Below, piece after piece: positions 55,529 to 64,000 of a stretch of DNA of 64,000 nucleotides. A model generated the notes under the pieces. That model searched no databases, was not told where the DNA came from, and was given only the letters and a program-made list of their open reading frames with translations. Position numbers and translations under genes: made by a program. This stretch comes from Hemerocallis citrina (lineage: Eukaryota; Streptophyta; Magnoliopsida; Asparagales; Asphodelaceae). Numbering within the stretch: the stretch's first letter is position 1; every line of letters begins with the position of its first letter. Location of the stretch: assembly GCA_017893485.1 (NCBI GenBank), contig CM030359.1:28524430-28588429 (forward strand), given 5' to 3'.

Positions 55529-57888
55529 ATAAACAACGATACGAAAAGTTCGGTTGCTAATGATAATTTTTTGTGGGTAGAACCAATTATTGATTCCATG
55601 CCGTTAGGTTGAAGAGCACCTAAAACCAAAGTTAGGTATGACGTTTCCTACTTTAGTTGAGGCCAAAAATTTTTATACGTTATATGCTCGATGTGGGGGT
55701 TTTGCAATGCGTAAGGGTGGAAATAAGTTAAAGGGAGGAGTGGAAGTAGATAAGTCATATCTGTGTAATAAAGCCGGGTTGTCGCCGAATCAACATAGTG
55801 ATGGTAAACAGGGAACAACCTGTAGAACGGGTTGCAAGGCTTGCATTCGTATAAAACAGAATGAATCAAGTAATACATGGGTGTTGTATTCATTTCATGA
55901 AGCACACATTCACGAATTCATCTCACCCGGTAGAAGGCATCTTTTGCCCCGAAACTGGCCCGTGTCAAATACGGATGAAAGAATAATAGATCAATTCAAC
56001 CACACTAATATCCAGACATGTCGACAAATGCTCTTCTTCGAAAGTGCCAGTAGTGGTCACGATCAAGTATGATTCACCGAAAAAGATGTTAGAAATTTTC
56101 TTAAAGACCCGCAAGAAGTATTGAAAGGACACGATTCGAAAATGCTAATTGATTTTTTTGAATCTAAGAAACAGACGGATCCTTCATTTTTTTATGACAT
56201 TCAAGTAGATCCCGAAGGGCGGTTGTCACATTGTATATCGGTTGATGGTATTTCTAGAATGAATTACGAAGAATTTGGCTACGTACTTTGCTTTGATGCC
56301 ACGTACAATACGAACCGGTATGGAATGTTATTTGTTCCCTTTATTGGAGTGAATCAATATTGGTAATCGACTTTCTTAGGAGGCGGGTGTTTGAATGATT
56401 TTTTGAAAAGTGGTTAGGTGTAATGAATCGTGCTCCATCCGGTATCATCACCGATCAAGACCGTGGGATCGCCGCCGCAGTGAATAAAGTTTTCCCCTAG
56501 ACTCGGCATTGGTATTGTATTTGGAACATATTGGATAAGTTACCGCAGGCGGTGTGTATGTCGAACGATGTCGACAAGTTTAGGGAATCATTGAAGACTG
56601 TCATCTACGGTTTCGAATATGTACATAAATTTGTAGAAAAATGGATTTTATTGATTTTGCATTACGGATTAGAGAATAACAAATGGTTGAACAATCTATT
56701 TGATATCCATGAAAATTGGGCACCCATCTATGCTAAAGATTCATTTTAGGCCGGCATGTTTAGTAGCCAATGGGTTGAGTCATCGCATTCTGTCTTGAAG
56801 CATCATACGGAAAAAAAAAATTCCTTGCATGAATTTGCCATCGTCTTTGATCATTTTTTGGGAAGGCAAAGACACGATGAACTGAAAGAAAATCATCGTA
56901 ACCGTGAGAAGAGACTGAAGTTGAAGAGCGAATGAGCTTTGGAGGCACAAATGGCGTGAACATACACTTTGATTTATTTTTTTACAAATTCCAAGATGAA
57001 GTTACAAAAAGCTTCATGTATAATGGGACATTCGTTGCCGATCTTGAGACACTGGATAGTTCAACCTTTCATATGATACTTTGTGGAGAATCAGATCCGG
57101 CTCGCCTTCTTTAGTTATGCAAACTCTGTACAATTATTACATGTTCTTATCACTTCTTCGAGTTCGTTGGCTATTCTTGCAGGCATATCTTAGCGGTTCT
57201 TCGATTCAGCCATCACACTTCTCTTCTAGATGTATATATTAAAAGAAGATGGATCCGGGATGTGATGAGAAGAAGTTATACATCGATTTCAACCGAAGGC
57301 AATTGCGAGAATTTTGCTTCCCGATATTGTGAATTGAGCTACCATGCAAAATAGATTGTCAATCTTGGTTGTTCCTCCAATGAAAGTTACGAATACATGC
57401 TCAAGAATTTGGTTAAGATCATTGACGGCGTGTCTCAGCTACAACCCAGATTGGGTGAACATCCCGAATAGGCCTCACAATCGCATGATAGTTCACAAGC
57501 GCATGGTAGTGCACAACCTCATGATGAAGGCAATGGACATTTACCTACACACGCGAGGGACCCACAACAATGCATTACAAAGGGAAGTCCTCACGCCAAG
57601 AGATTGAGGCCGATAAGAAAGCAACTTTGTTTTAAAAAACCGAGATGGTGCAGAACGAGCGGCATTGTGCAAATGGATCATGATTCAAGAAATTGTCCAA
57701 CATTATTTGAGGGGTAATACTTTTTTTGAGTTGCTCTTCATTCATTTATATTTATTTTATTTGATTTGTGGTAAAAAAGAAAATTACACTAACTAAAACT
57801 TCTCATTTAAAACAGGGCAACCAATCCGCAAGAAGTGATCCCATCCGATGAAGAGAGTTCCGAAGAGAGATATGATGTAGCGTTGTGA
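55529..57888 (+). pseudogene. FAR1-type MULE transposase of MULE-2, heavily broken
   Basis: It is co-linear with 30354-32739. The start codon is ATA instead of ATG. The FAR1 domain is well kept (FPTLVEAKNFYTLYARCGGF, YLCNKAG, RTGCKACIRIK, FHEAHIHEF). The core retains FDATYNTNRYG and ITDQDRGIA. About 25 bases are lost near 56385 where MULE-1 has FIPNKTTSS. The SWIM region is weakened (the first Cys of the motif is altered). Knuckle and acidic tail remain (about 57640-57888). At least eight in-frame stops can be matched to Gln, Trp or Gly codons in MULE-1. It is older or less constrained than MULE-1. Confidence 0.9.
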
Positions 57889-58089
57889 AATTATCTTTGT
57901 ATGTACATTCCGAGTATGTTAGATTTGAAATGCAATAATTTGGAACGTTGTTGATGTGTAAGCTTTGTTGTTAAAAATTCATATTGTTTGGACTCAAGTG
58001 GTGTTGTTTTATTGTTGCTGATTTTATTGTGTATTTATATATTGGTTGGATTGAAATGTATCAGCTATAGCTGCATTTGAAACTTATAA

Positions 58090-59290
58090 TTTATTTTTTC
58101 TTTTTATACCTAGGCCATTGTCTAAGTTATATGAAAAAATTTGGATTTTTTTGAGTCCCCCTCTGTCTTGGCCAAGTCAAAAGAAGCAACAAACTAAAAA
58201 AAATCCAAGTTTTTTTTAAGACAACAGCTTAAGTTATATGAAAAAATTTGGATTTTTTTGAGTCCCTCTCTGTCTTTGCCAAGTCAAAAGAAGCAACAAA
58301 CTAAAAAAAAATCCAAGTATTTTTTTAACTTAGGCCTGAGTTATATGAAAAAATTTAGATTTTTTTGAGTCTCTCTCTGTCTTGGCCAAGCCAAAAGAAG
58401 CAATAAACTCATAAAAAATTCAACTTTTTTTAATATCTAGTCAGCTGTCTCCAACTACGGCTTAAGTTATATGGAAAAATTTGGATTTTTTTGAGTTTCT
58501 CTCTACCTTGGCCAAGTCAAAAGAAGCAACGGCCTAAGTTATATGAAAAAAATGGATTTTTTTGAGTCCCCCTCTGTCTTGGCCAAGCTAAAAGAAGTAA
58601 CAAACTCATAAAAAATCCAACTTTTTTAATACCTAGGTCGTTGTCTCCAATAACGGCTTAAGTTATATAAAAAAATTTGGATTTCTTTGAGTCCCTCTCT
58701 CTGTCTTGGCCAAGTCAAAAGAAGCAACAAACAAAAAAAAATCGATGTTTTTTTTAAAACTTAGGCCGTTGTCTTATATGAAAAAATTTGGATTTTTTAA
58801 AGTCCCTCTCTGTCTTGGCCAAGCCAAAAGAAGCAACAAACTCATAAAAAACACAACTTTGTTTTTAATACCTAGGCCGTTGTCTCCAATAACGACTTAA
58901 CATATATAAAAAAATTTGGATTTTGTTGAGTCCCACTCTGTCTTGGCCAAGTCAAAAGAAGCAACATACTAAATAAAAATCCAAGTTTTTTTAAACTTAG
59001 GCCGTTGTCTCCAACATCGAGACAACGACCTAAGTTATATGAAAAAATTTGGATTTTTTTGAGTCTCTCTCCGTCTTGGCCAAGCCAAAAGAAGCAACAA
59101 ACTCATAAAAAATTCAATTTTTTTTTAAAAAACTAAGACTGTTGTCTCCAACAACGACCTAAGTTATATGGAAAAAATTGGAAATTTTTGAGTTGTTCTC
59201 TGTCTTGGCCAAGCAAAAAGGAGCAACAACTCATAAATAATTCAATTTTTTTGGTTACTACCTCCAACAACGGCCTAGGTTATGTGATTA
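58090..59290. repeat. Tandem array of about 110-130-bp units in MULE-2
   Basis: About ten units combine AAAAAATTTGGATTTTTTTG, CTCTGTCTTGGCCAAGTCAA, AAGAAGCAACAAAC and remnants of TTAGGCCGTTGT...ACAACGGCCTAAG. The array occupies the same position, downstream of transposase, as the double-hairpin array in MULE-1 but with a different spacer sequence. Confidence 0.88.
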
Positions 59291-59824
59291 AAATGAATTT
59301 TTATTAATGCTTTTTACAACTGTCTCTCCACTCTTTACGAACAGTGTGTAGAACCCCATATTTTTAAATATTATTTTAATTATTTGAAAATGAATTTAAA
59401 TAATTTTTGGAGATTTAATTAATATTTTCTAAGAAATTTATCTTTCGTACACGTGCAAAACACGTGCAAATGAATTTTTAGAAGTTTGAAAAATTAAAAT
59501 TTCTTTATGAAAAATCATTATTTATTATTTAGGATTTATGTAGTATTTTTCCAGATTTTTCTGAAATTAATTGATAGTATTTGCAATTTTTGAGAAAAGA
59601 ATGACTTATTTGCAAAATTGACATTTTCAAGGGTTGAAATGCAAAATTGGCATTCTGAACATTTTTAGCAGTATTGACTGAGGTTTTGAAGGATATTTTC
59701 TATTAGATCCTAATTTAAAGGAGTTTTATAGAATTTACAAGACTAATGTATATATATGCAAGTTGTATTTTTGGGAAGGATCGTTTTGCAAAATGTGAGT
59801 AAAACCCTAATATTTTATTCGGCA

Positions 59825-59834
59825 TATATATAAG
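59825..59834 (+). promoter_or_regulatory. TATA box of the gypsy H LTR
   Basis: TATATATAAG lies about 480 bases into the LTR. A leader-like stretch follows, with GGTGAGT at 59958 as a possible splice donor and CCTCGTTTTGCAG just before the gag ATG as a possible acceptor. Confidence 0.45.
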
Positions 59835-60496
59835 GGATTTCTTTTCTCCAGCCGTCATTTACAATATACAGATTTTTGAGAATTGTTTTGAGGAGCAAGA
59901 AGAGGATTTTGGATCTAGCAAGAAGGAGAGCATTTTTGTGGATATCTCTTCAAAACAAGGTGAGTGGTTTTGTTTTGTTTTGCTTTGTTTTGTTGGCTTG
60001 TTTGATGAATGACGTAAGACCTTGTTACGCTTGTTTGTGACCATTATACTATTGTTTTGCTAGTCTCCTTGTATGTATGATATGGATCTTTTATTTGGAT
60101 ATGAATGACGAGAACACTTATTGATAATTGGGATTATGTATGAGAAAATAATCAAGATTGTTGAGGAAATATTGAATCATTGGAATAGTATTATTGGAAA
60201 GCATGTTAAGAATTGATCAGGTTGTGATCGGGTGATTAACATCTAGATCTTATGACTTTTAAGTCAGAATTTGATTATGAGTTGAGGAAGAAATTTTGTT
60301 GAGAAACCCTAATGGAGGATTAGTGATTTAGATCTAGAGAAATTAAGATTTGAGGAATTGATTGATTGTGTAACGTATCCATGATGGGATTATTTGAGAG
60401 TTGTTTATTGCCTGGATACAAATTAATTTTTATGATCAATGAACTTCAGAAAACCCCAGTTTGATTTTTGTGTTCAGACCTGTTTTAGAAATCTGT

Positions 60497-60835
60497 AGCC
60501 GACAGTCGACTGGCCTATAGAGCAGCCGACTGGTACGAGCCTACTGTTGTACTTTCAGACTTTGAGAATTGTTCGGGACAGTCGACTTAGACTGCTGTCA
60601 GTCGACTGGTCCGCTGTTTGTAACTTTGTTTAGTCCTTTCTGGACAGTCGACCTACGAACCTTTCAGTCGACTTAAATACTTAGACTATATTTTTGAGAA
60701 TTATTGTGATTTGTTTCGGGGCAGTCAACCGATGACTTTCCCTAGTCGACTGATATTGCCTTAGATTATTTTTGTGAAATTCTGGAGAATCGTCCTCTGG
60801 ACAGTCGACTTACCTGAGCATGAATCGACTGGCAC
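60497..60835 (+). repeat. GTCGAC palindrome array in LTR H
   Basis: About five loosely spaced units each hold a pair of CAGTCGACTG-like sites, for example GACAGTCGACTTAG with TCAGTCGACTGG. Seven exact GTCGAC cores are present. It is the counterpart of the array at 8068-8422 in LTR E. Confidence 0.8.
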
Positions 60836-62093
60836 TGAGGGATCTGTACGTTTGATTTGAGATCTTTGTTCAGTTTTTGATATTTGTTCAGTATTTGATT
60901 TTGAGATATTTGTTCAGTATTTGATTGTGAAATATTCTTTAAGAATATGATTTTGAGATATTCAGTTGAGCCACTCAGTTAGTGGGATTTTGTTCAGATA
61001 TTTGTTTTTGAGTCTCTAGAGGTACGTGACCCTAGTATACCGGTGTTGAGATATTTGTTGAGTTATTTGTTGAGGCCTATTGAGGCGAATTTTCTGTTAA
61101 TCATATTTTTAGTCCGGTAGGGTACACTACTCTAGGAGATTTTGTTCAGTAACCCAAATTAATAAGGACAGGCATTAGTAAAGTCATGACGAATGGGAAC
61201 AAGAGTTATGCACCTCAGTTAGACTTTAGATGTGAGACTTCATCTCCTGAATTATCCAAGTAGTTAACTTGAGATGTGAGATTTATCTCCTGAATTATCC
61301 AGGTAGTTAACCTGAGATATGAGGTATATCTCCTGAATTATCCAAGTAATTATCTTGAGATGTGGGATTGAACTCCTGAATTATCAAGGTCGAGGCGACG
61401 CTGTTGTGGTATTCTTGTGATGATGAGACTGTGTTTAGATGTGGGAAGATCACCTGAATTATCCAGGGAAATACCTGAGATGTGGGATCTATCTCCTGAA
61501 TGATCAAGCATGGGCAAATTATCATAGTTTATCTTCATCTCTTAGTAGTCATCGTTGTCAGCATTTAGTCATCATGTTTTCTTGACCCACTTTTCTGCAT
61601 TTGGATTTCCTGCTTTCCCACACTTGACTTTTGGTTTTTGGATATCACTTGCTGTTTACATTTCTTGCTATTTCACACTTTACATCATTGGTTACTTTTA
61701 GTTGGATACTATGCTATAAGTTCATTTATATTTGCTATTTGATTTTTATGCCACTCACACCATTTATGGCTGACCCCTTTAGTTTGGGGGTTAGGGTTCA
61801 ACTCTAGCCTCACTGGTTGCAGGTTATTGCCTAGAGTTGGAGAATGGATGCTTGAGTTAGTAGCTTTTGGATAAATGGACTATTTAGTGTTCAGTGTTGA
61901 GTTGTAAAGTCATGTTGAGCAAATTTTGAGTTTGTTTAGTCTTCCGCTGTGATATGTAAAAGTTTGATTGTAATAAATGTTGAAAATCCTAGTGGTGTTT
62001 GGTTGTGTTTATTGTTATATTGAAGTGGATCACTGGGAATGTGCCACGTATTTTCTATGCTATTCATCTAGAAATTCGGGGCGCTACAGAGAT

Positions 62094-62105
62094 TGGTATC
62101 AGAGC
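62094..62105 (+). other. Primer binding site of gypsy H
   Basis: TGGTATCAGAGC lies five bases after the LTR end and is complementary to initiator methionine tRNA. The leader 62106-62321 contains a duplicated GAGTGAGTA...GGTGTGGACA block. Confidence 0.9.
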
Positions 62106-62321
62106 TCTGCTTCAATGGTAATAATAGACATAGTAAGAAAACCAACCTAGGTGTGGACACTAGAGAGTGAGTACCTCGGTGTGGACATCAGAGTGTGAGT
62201 ATCACATAGAGTTAAAATATGATGTTTGGTTTGAAATTATGGTTTGACTTTGCCATAGGGCATTGATATGAGTTTGAATTGTGTGTTACTCTAACTTTAC
62301 CCTCGTTTTGCAGTATTCAAA

Positions 62322-63402
62322 ATGGTTGCACCCAGAGGTAGAAATAGTGGCAACAATGAGGATGGATCAGGTAGTTCTCGAGGAACGGGGATTGACCTAG
62401 AGGCTGAATTCGCCAAGGTGTATCAAACACTGAATACGTTGATGGCATTCAACGTGGCGCAACAGCAGCAAGCTCAGCAGCAGCAGAATCCGCCGCCCAA
62501 TCATGGAGCTGGACATGGATTGGTGAATGCCGACCCCATCAAGCAGATCGAATCCTTTAAGAGGATGAGGCCGCCAGTCTTTGAGGGGCAAGCTGATCCA
62601 ACAGCAGCATATGATTGGATTAGGAAGATGGAGACGATTTTCGAGGTGTCAGAGACTCCGGCAGCTAGCAAAGTGAAGTTAGCTTCGATGCAGCTCGAGA
62701 AAGATGCTTGTGTTTGGTGGGAATCACTGAAGAGGAATTTGGGAGATCAGCAGCTGACATGGGAATCTTTTCTGGAGGAGTTTAGAGATCACTTCTTTCC
62801 TCTGGATGTTCAAGAGAAGAAGGCGACCGAGTTCATGAACCTTCAGCAAGGCAGCATGACTGTTCGGGAGTATGAGACGAAATTTGCTCAACTTTCGAGG
62901 TATGCACCAGAATTGGTCATGGATGAAGCAAAGAAGGCCAAAGAGTTTGAGCAGGGCTTGAGGCCAAACTTGAGGTCAAGGATGGTTCCGTTGGGTATCA
63001 GAAGATTTGACAAGCTGGTCAGACGAGCAGCAATGACTGAGGAGGATATGGATCTATTTCAGAAGAAGCAGGATACTTGGAACCGGAACAAGAGGCCAGC
63101 ATCAGGCCAGAGTGGGAAGGGATTCCCCGCAAAGCAGGCAAAGTTCAGTGGATCGGTGCAGAAGGCGCCTGCAGCTCAGGGAGTGACCTGTTACTACTGC
63201 AAGGAGGTAGGACATTACAGGTCATCGTGTCCGAAGTTGGCAGAGCATATCTATTCTCAGTGTGGGCAGACTGGACATTCCAAGCTCCGTTGTCCAAAAC
63301 TGAAGGAAGATGGTTCGGGTGGAAGCAAAGTCCCGAAGAGGCAAGGGCGAGTATTTGCATTGACCGAGGAGGATGCGAGAAACTCGGAAGATGTAATACA
63401 GG
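62322..63402 (+). CDS. Gypsy (Tekay/Del-like) gag
   Basis: The gag polyprotein is open from the ATG MVAPRGRNSG for about 360 codons. An acidic/Ser-rich start and a Gln-rich run (QQQQAQQQQ) precede the retrotrans_gag domain, about residues 75-210: FKRMRPPVFEGQADPTAAYD, WESFLEEFRDHFFP, LQQGSMTVREYETKFAQLSR. A basic linker and a first knuckle CYYCKEVGHYRSSC follow. The second knuckle, YSQCGQTGHSKLRC, has lost its first Cys (TAT where TGT is expected). The frame as read stops at 63417-63419, but a GT donor at 63403 would carry it by splicing into protease. It is the only long open TE gene in the window, so element H is the youngest or best kept of its family here. Confidence 0.9.
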
Positions 63403-63503
63403 GTATGCAGGAATTTTGATTTCTTTCATTTTTGAATCAGTGTAATGAATAAAGCTTTTATTTCAGAACAATTTAAGATTGAGTATCATTCTTATTGTAA
63501 CAG
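63403..63503 (+). other. Probable intron between gag and protease of gypsy H
   Basis: These 101 bases start GTATGC, end TTGTAACAG, are AT/T-rich, and contain in-frame stops. Removing them joins the gag codon Gln plus G to GA, restoring Gly and then VVLING, the normal protease entry, without a frame change. Confidence 0.65.
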
Positions 63504-64000
63504 GAGTTGTTTTAATAAATGGAATTAAAGCAAAGGTTTTGTTTGACACTGGTTCATCGCATACATTTGTATCGCCAAGTTTTGCAAAGATCTTAGGTTT
63601 GGAACCTAAGTTATTTCCAGGCAGGATTGTCGGTGGCAACGCCGTCAGGTGAAGAGCTGGTAGCGGATCGATATTACGAGGGCTGTGATATCGAGATTGG
63701 TGGAAGGATGTTCGGCATCGACTTGATCGAACTGCAAGTGTTGGGAGTGGATGTCATTGTAGGCATCGATTGGATGGCTATATATGATGCCACAATTGAT
63801 TGCAAGCAGAAGGAGGTGTTGGTGAAAGCACCAGGTGGACCTGCAGTAACTTTCCAAGGGAAGAAGAAGATTCCGAAGGTGGCTGCAATGGTATCTAAGA
63901 TGGCAATTTCGGATGAAGTCAAGGGCATTCCGGTTGTTCGAAATTTTCCTCAGGTGTTCTTGGATGATTTTCCAGGATTACCGCCGCAGAGAGATGTAGA
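63504..64000 (+). pseudogene. Gypsy H protease and start of RT (runs off window)
   Basis: Protease begins VVLINGIKAKVLFDTGSSHT with the catalytic DTG, then FVSPSFAKILGLEPK. A single-base shift near 63620 moves the frame to GLSVATPSGEELVADRYY, then LGVDVIVGIDWM, the conserved flap/hydrophobic end of the protease. The linker leads to FPQVFLDDFPGLPPQRDV, the start of reverse transcriptase, where the window ends. Given the intact gag, the shift may be a recent lesion or a reading peculiarity. Confidence 0.85.

Larger units (their letters stand above)
59347..62088 (+). mobile_element. Tekay/Del-like gypsy 5' LTR (family B/E/H)
   Basis: It is 2742 bp from TGTAGAACCCCAT to GGGGCGCTACA, followed by a primer site and gag, so it is the 5' LTR of element H. 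A TATA-like TATATATAAG lies at 59825-59834. The GTCGAC array is at 60497-60835. Short repeats of TCTCCTGAATTATCCA, with GAGATGTG between them, occupy 61235-61505. The left flank is MULE-2. Confidence 0.92.

Noticed and set aside
61307..61538. Minus-strand frames with repeated DNSGD
   Set aside because: They come from the TCTCCTGAATTATCCA subrepeats of LTR H.
62397..62591. Minus-strand frame opposite gag
   Set aside because: It is a shadow of the gag coding sequence with Leu runs opposite the Gln codons.

Overview
This window reads as nuclear DNA of a flowering plant. It is almost entirely nested transposable elements, with GT-AG introns, tRNA-iMet primer sites, a plastid-derived insert and fragments of plant genes (beta-adaptin, ACR-type ACT-domain protein, probably a dynein light chain). 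I found no intact host gene. The very large Tekay/Del-like LTRs suggest a large, repeat-rich genome; the species cannot be named from the sequence.

Left part (1-11.9 kb): a broken Ty3/gypsy 5' end (LTR, primer site, gag) is joined to a truncated LTR. A decayed Ty1/copia element (gag knuckle, protease, 3' LTR ending at 10776) follows, split by two solo gypsy LTRs: 2363-5640 (perfect duplication GTCCT) and 6603-10198.

Middle-left (11.9-24.4 kb): a gypsy solo LTR (11917-22478) is itself split by a small-LTR copia element (13733-18268, duplication ATAGT) and by a CACTA element (19323-22074, duplication ACA). The CACTA carries a beta-adaptin first exon and two exons of an ACR-type gene, so it is a Pack-CACTA. 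Next come a probable dynein light chain remnant and a 385-bp hAT-type element with an 8-bp duplication.

Middle (24.4-49.3 kb): a copia-type LTR split by a gypsy solo LTR (24659-27522, duplication GGATC), then a rearranged plastid rDNA fragment. A full-length SIRE/Maximus-like copia on the minus strand follows (28388-49327, duplication GCTGG). Its 3' LTR is split by the main item of the window: a 13,035-bp Mutator-like element (MULE, 28894-41928) with about 350-410-bp terminal inverted repeats and a perfect 9-bp duplication. The MULE has two convergent genes. One, on plus, encodes a FAR1-type transposase. The other, on minus, encodes a plant mobile domain (PMD) protein. Each appears to have a 5' leader intron filled with roughly 200-bp palindromic modules. 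Between the genes lie arrays of short hairpins and degenerate TTAGGG telomere-like tracts. Both genes are broken, and the transposase stops are almost all explained by C-to-T or G-to-A transitions.

Right part (49.3-64 kb): an unidentified pseudogene fragment, a gypsy LTR-like stretch and long AT microsatellites. A second, more decayed member of the same MULE family starts near 53614 and is interrupted by a Tekay-like gypsy element. That element has an LTR at 59347-62088, a primer site and an open gag, followed by a probable 101-bp intron and protease; it runs off the end.

The nesting gives relative ages. The SIRE-like copia is older than the MULE inside its LTR; the 12-22 kb gypsy LTR is older than its copia and CACTA guests; the second MULE is older than the gypsy element that cuts it.
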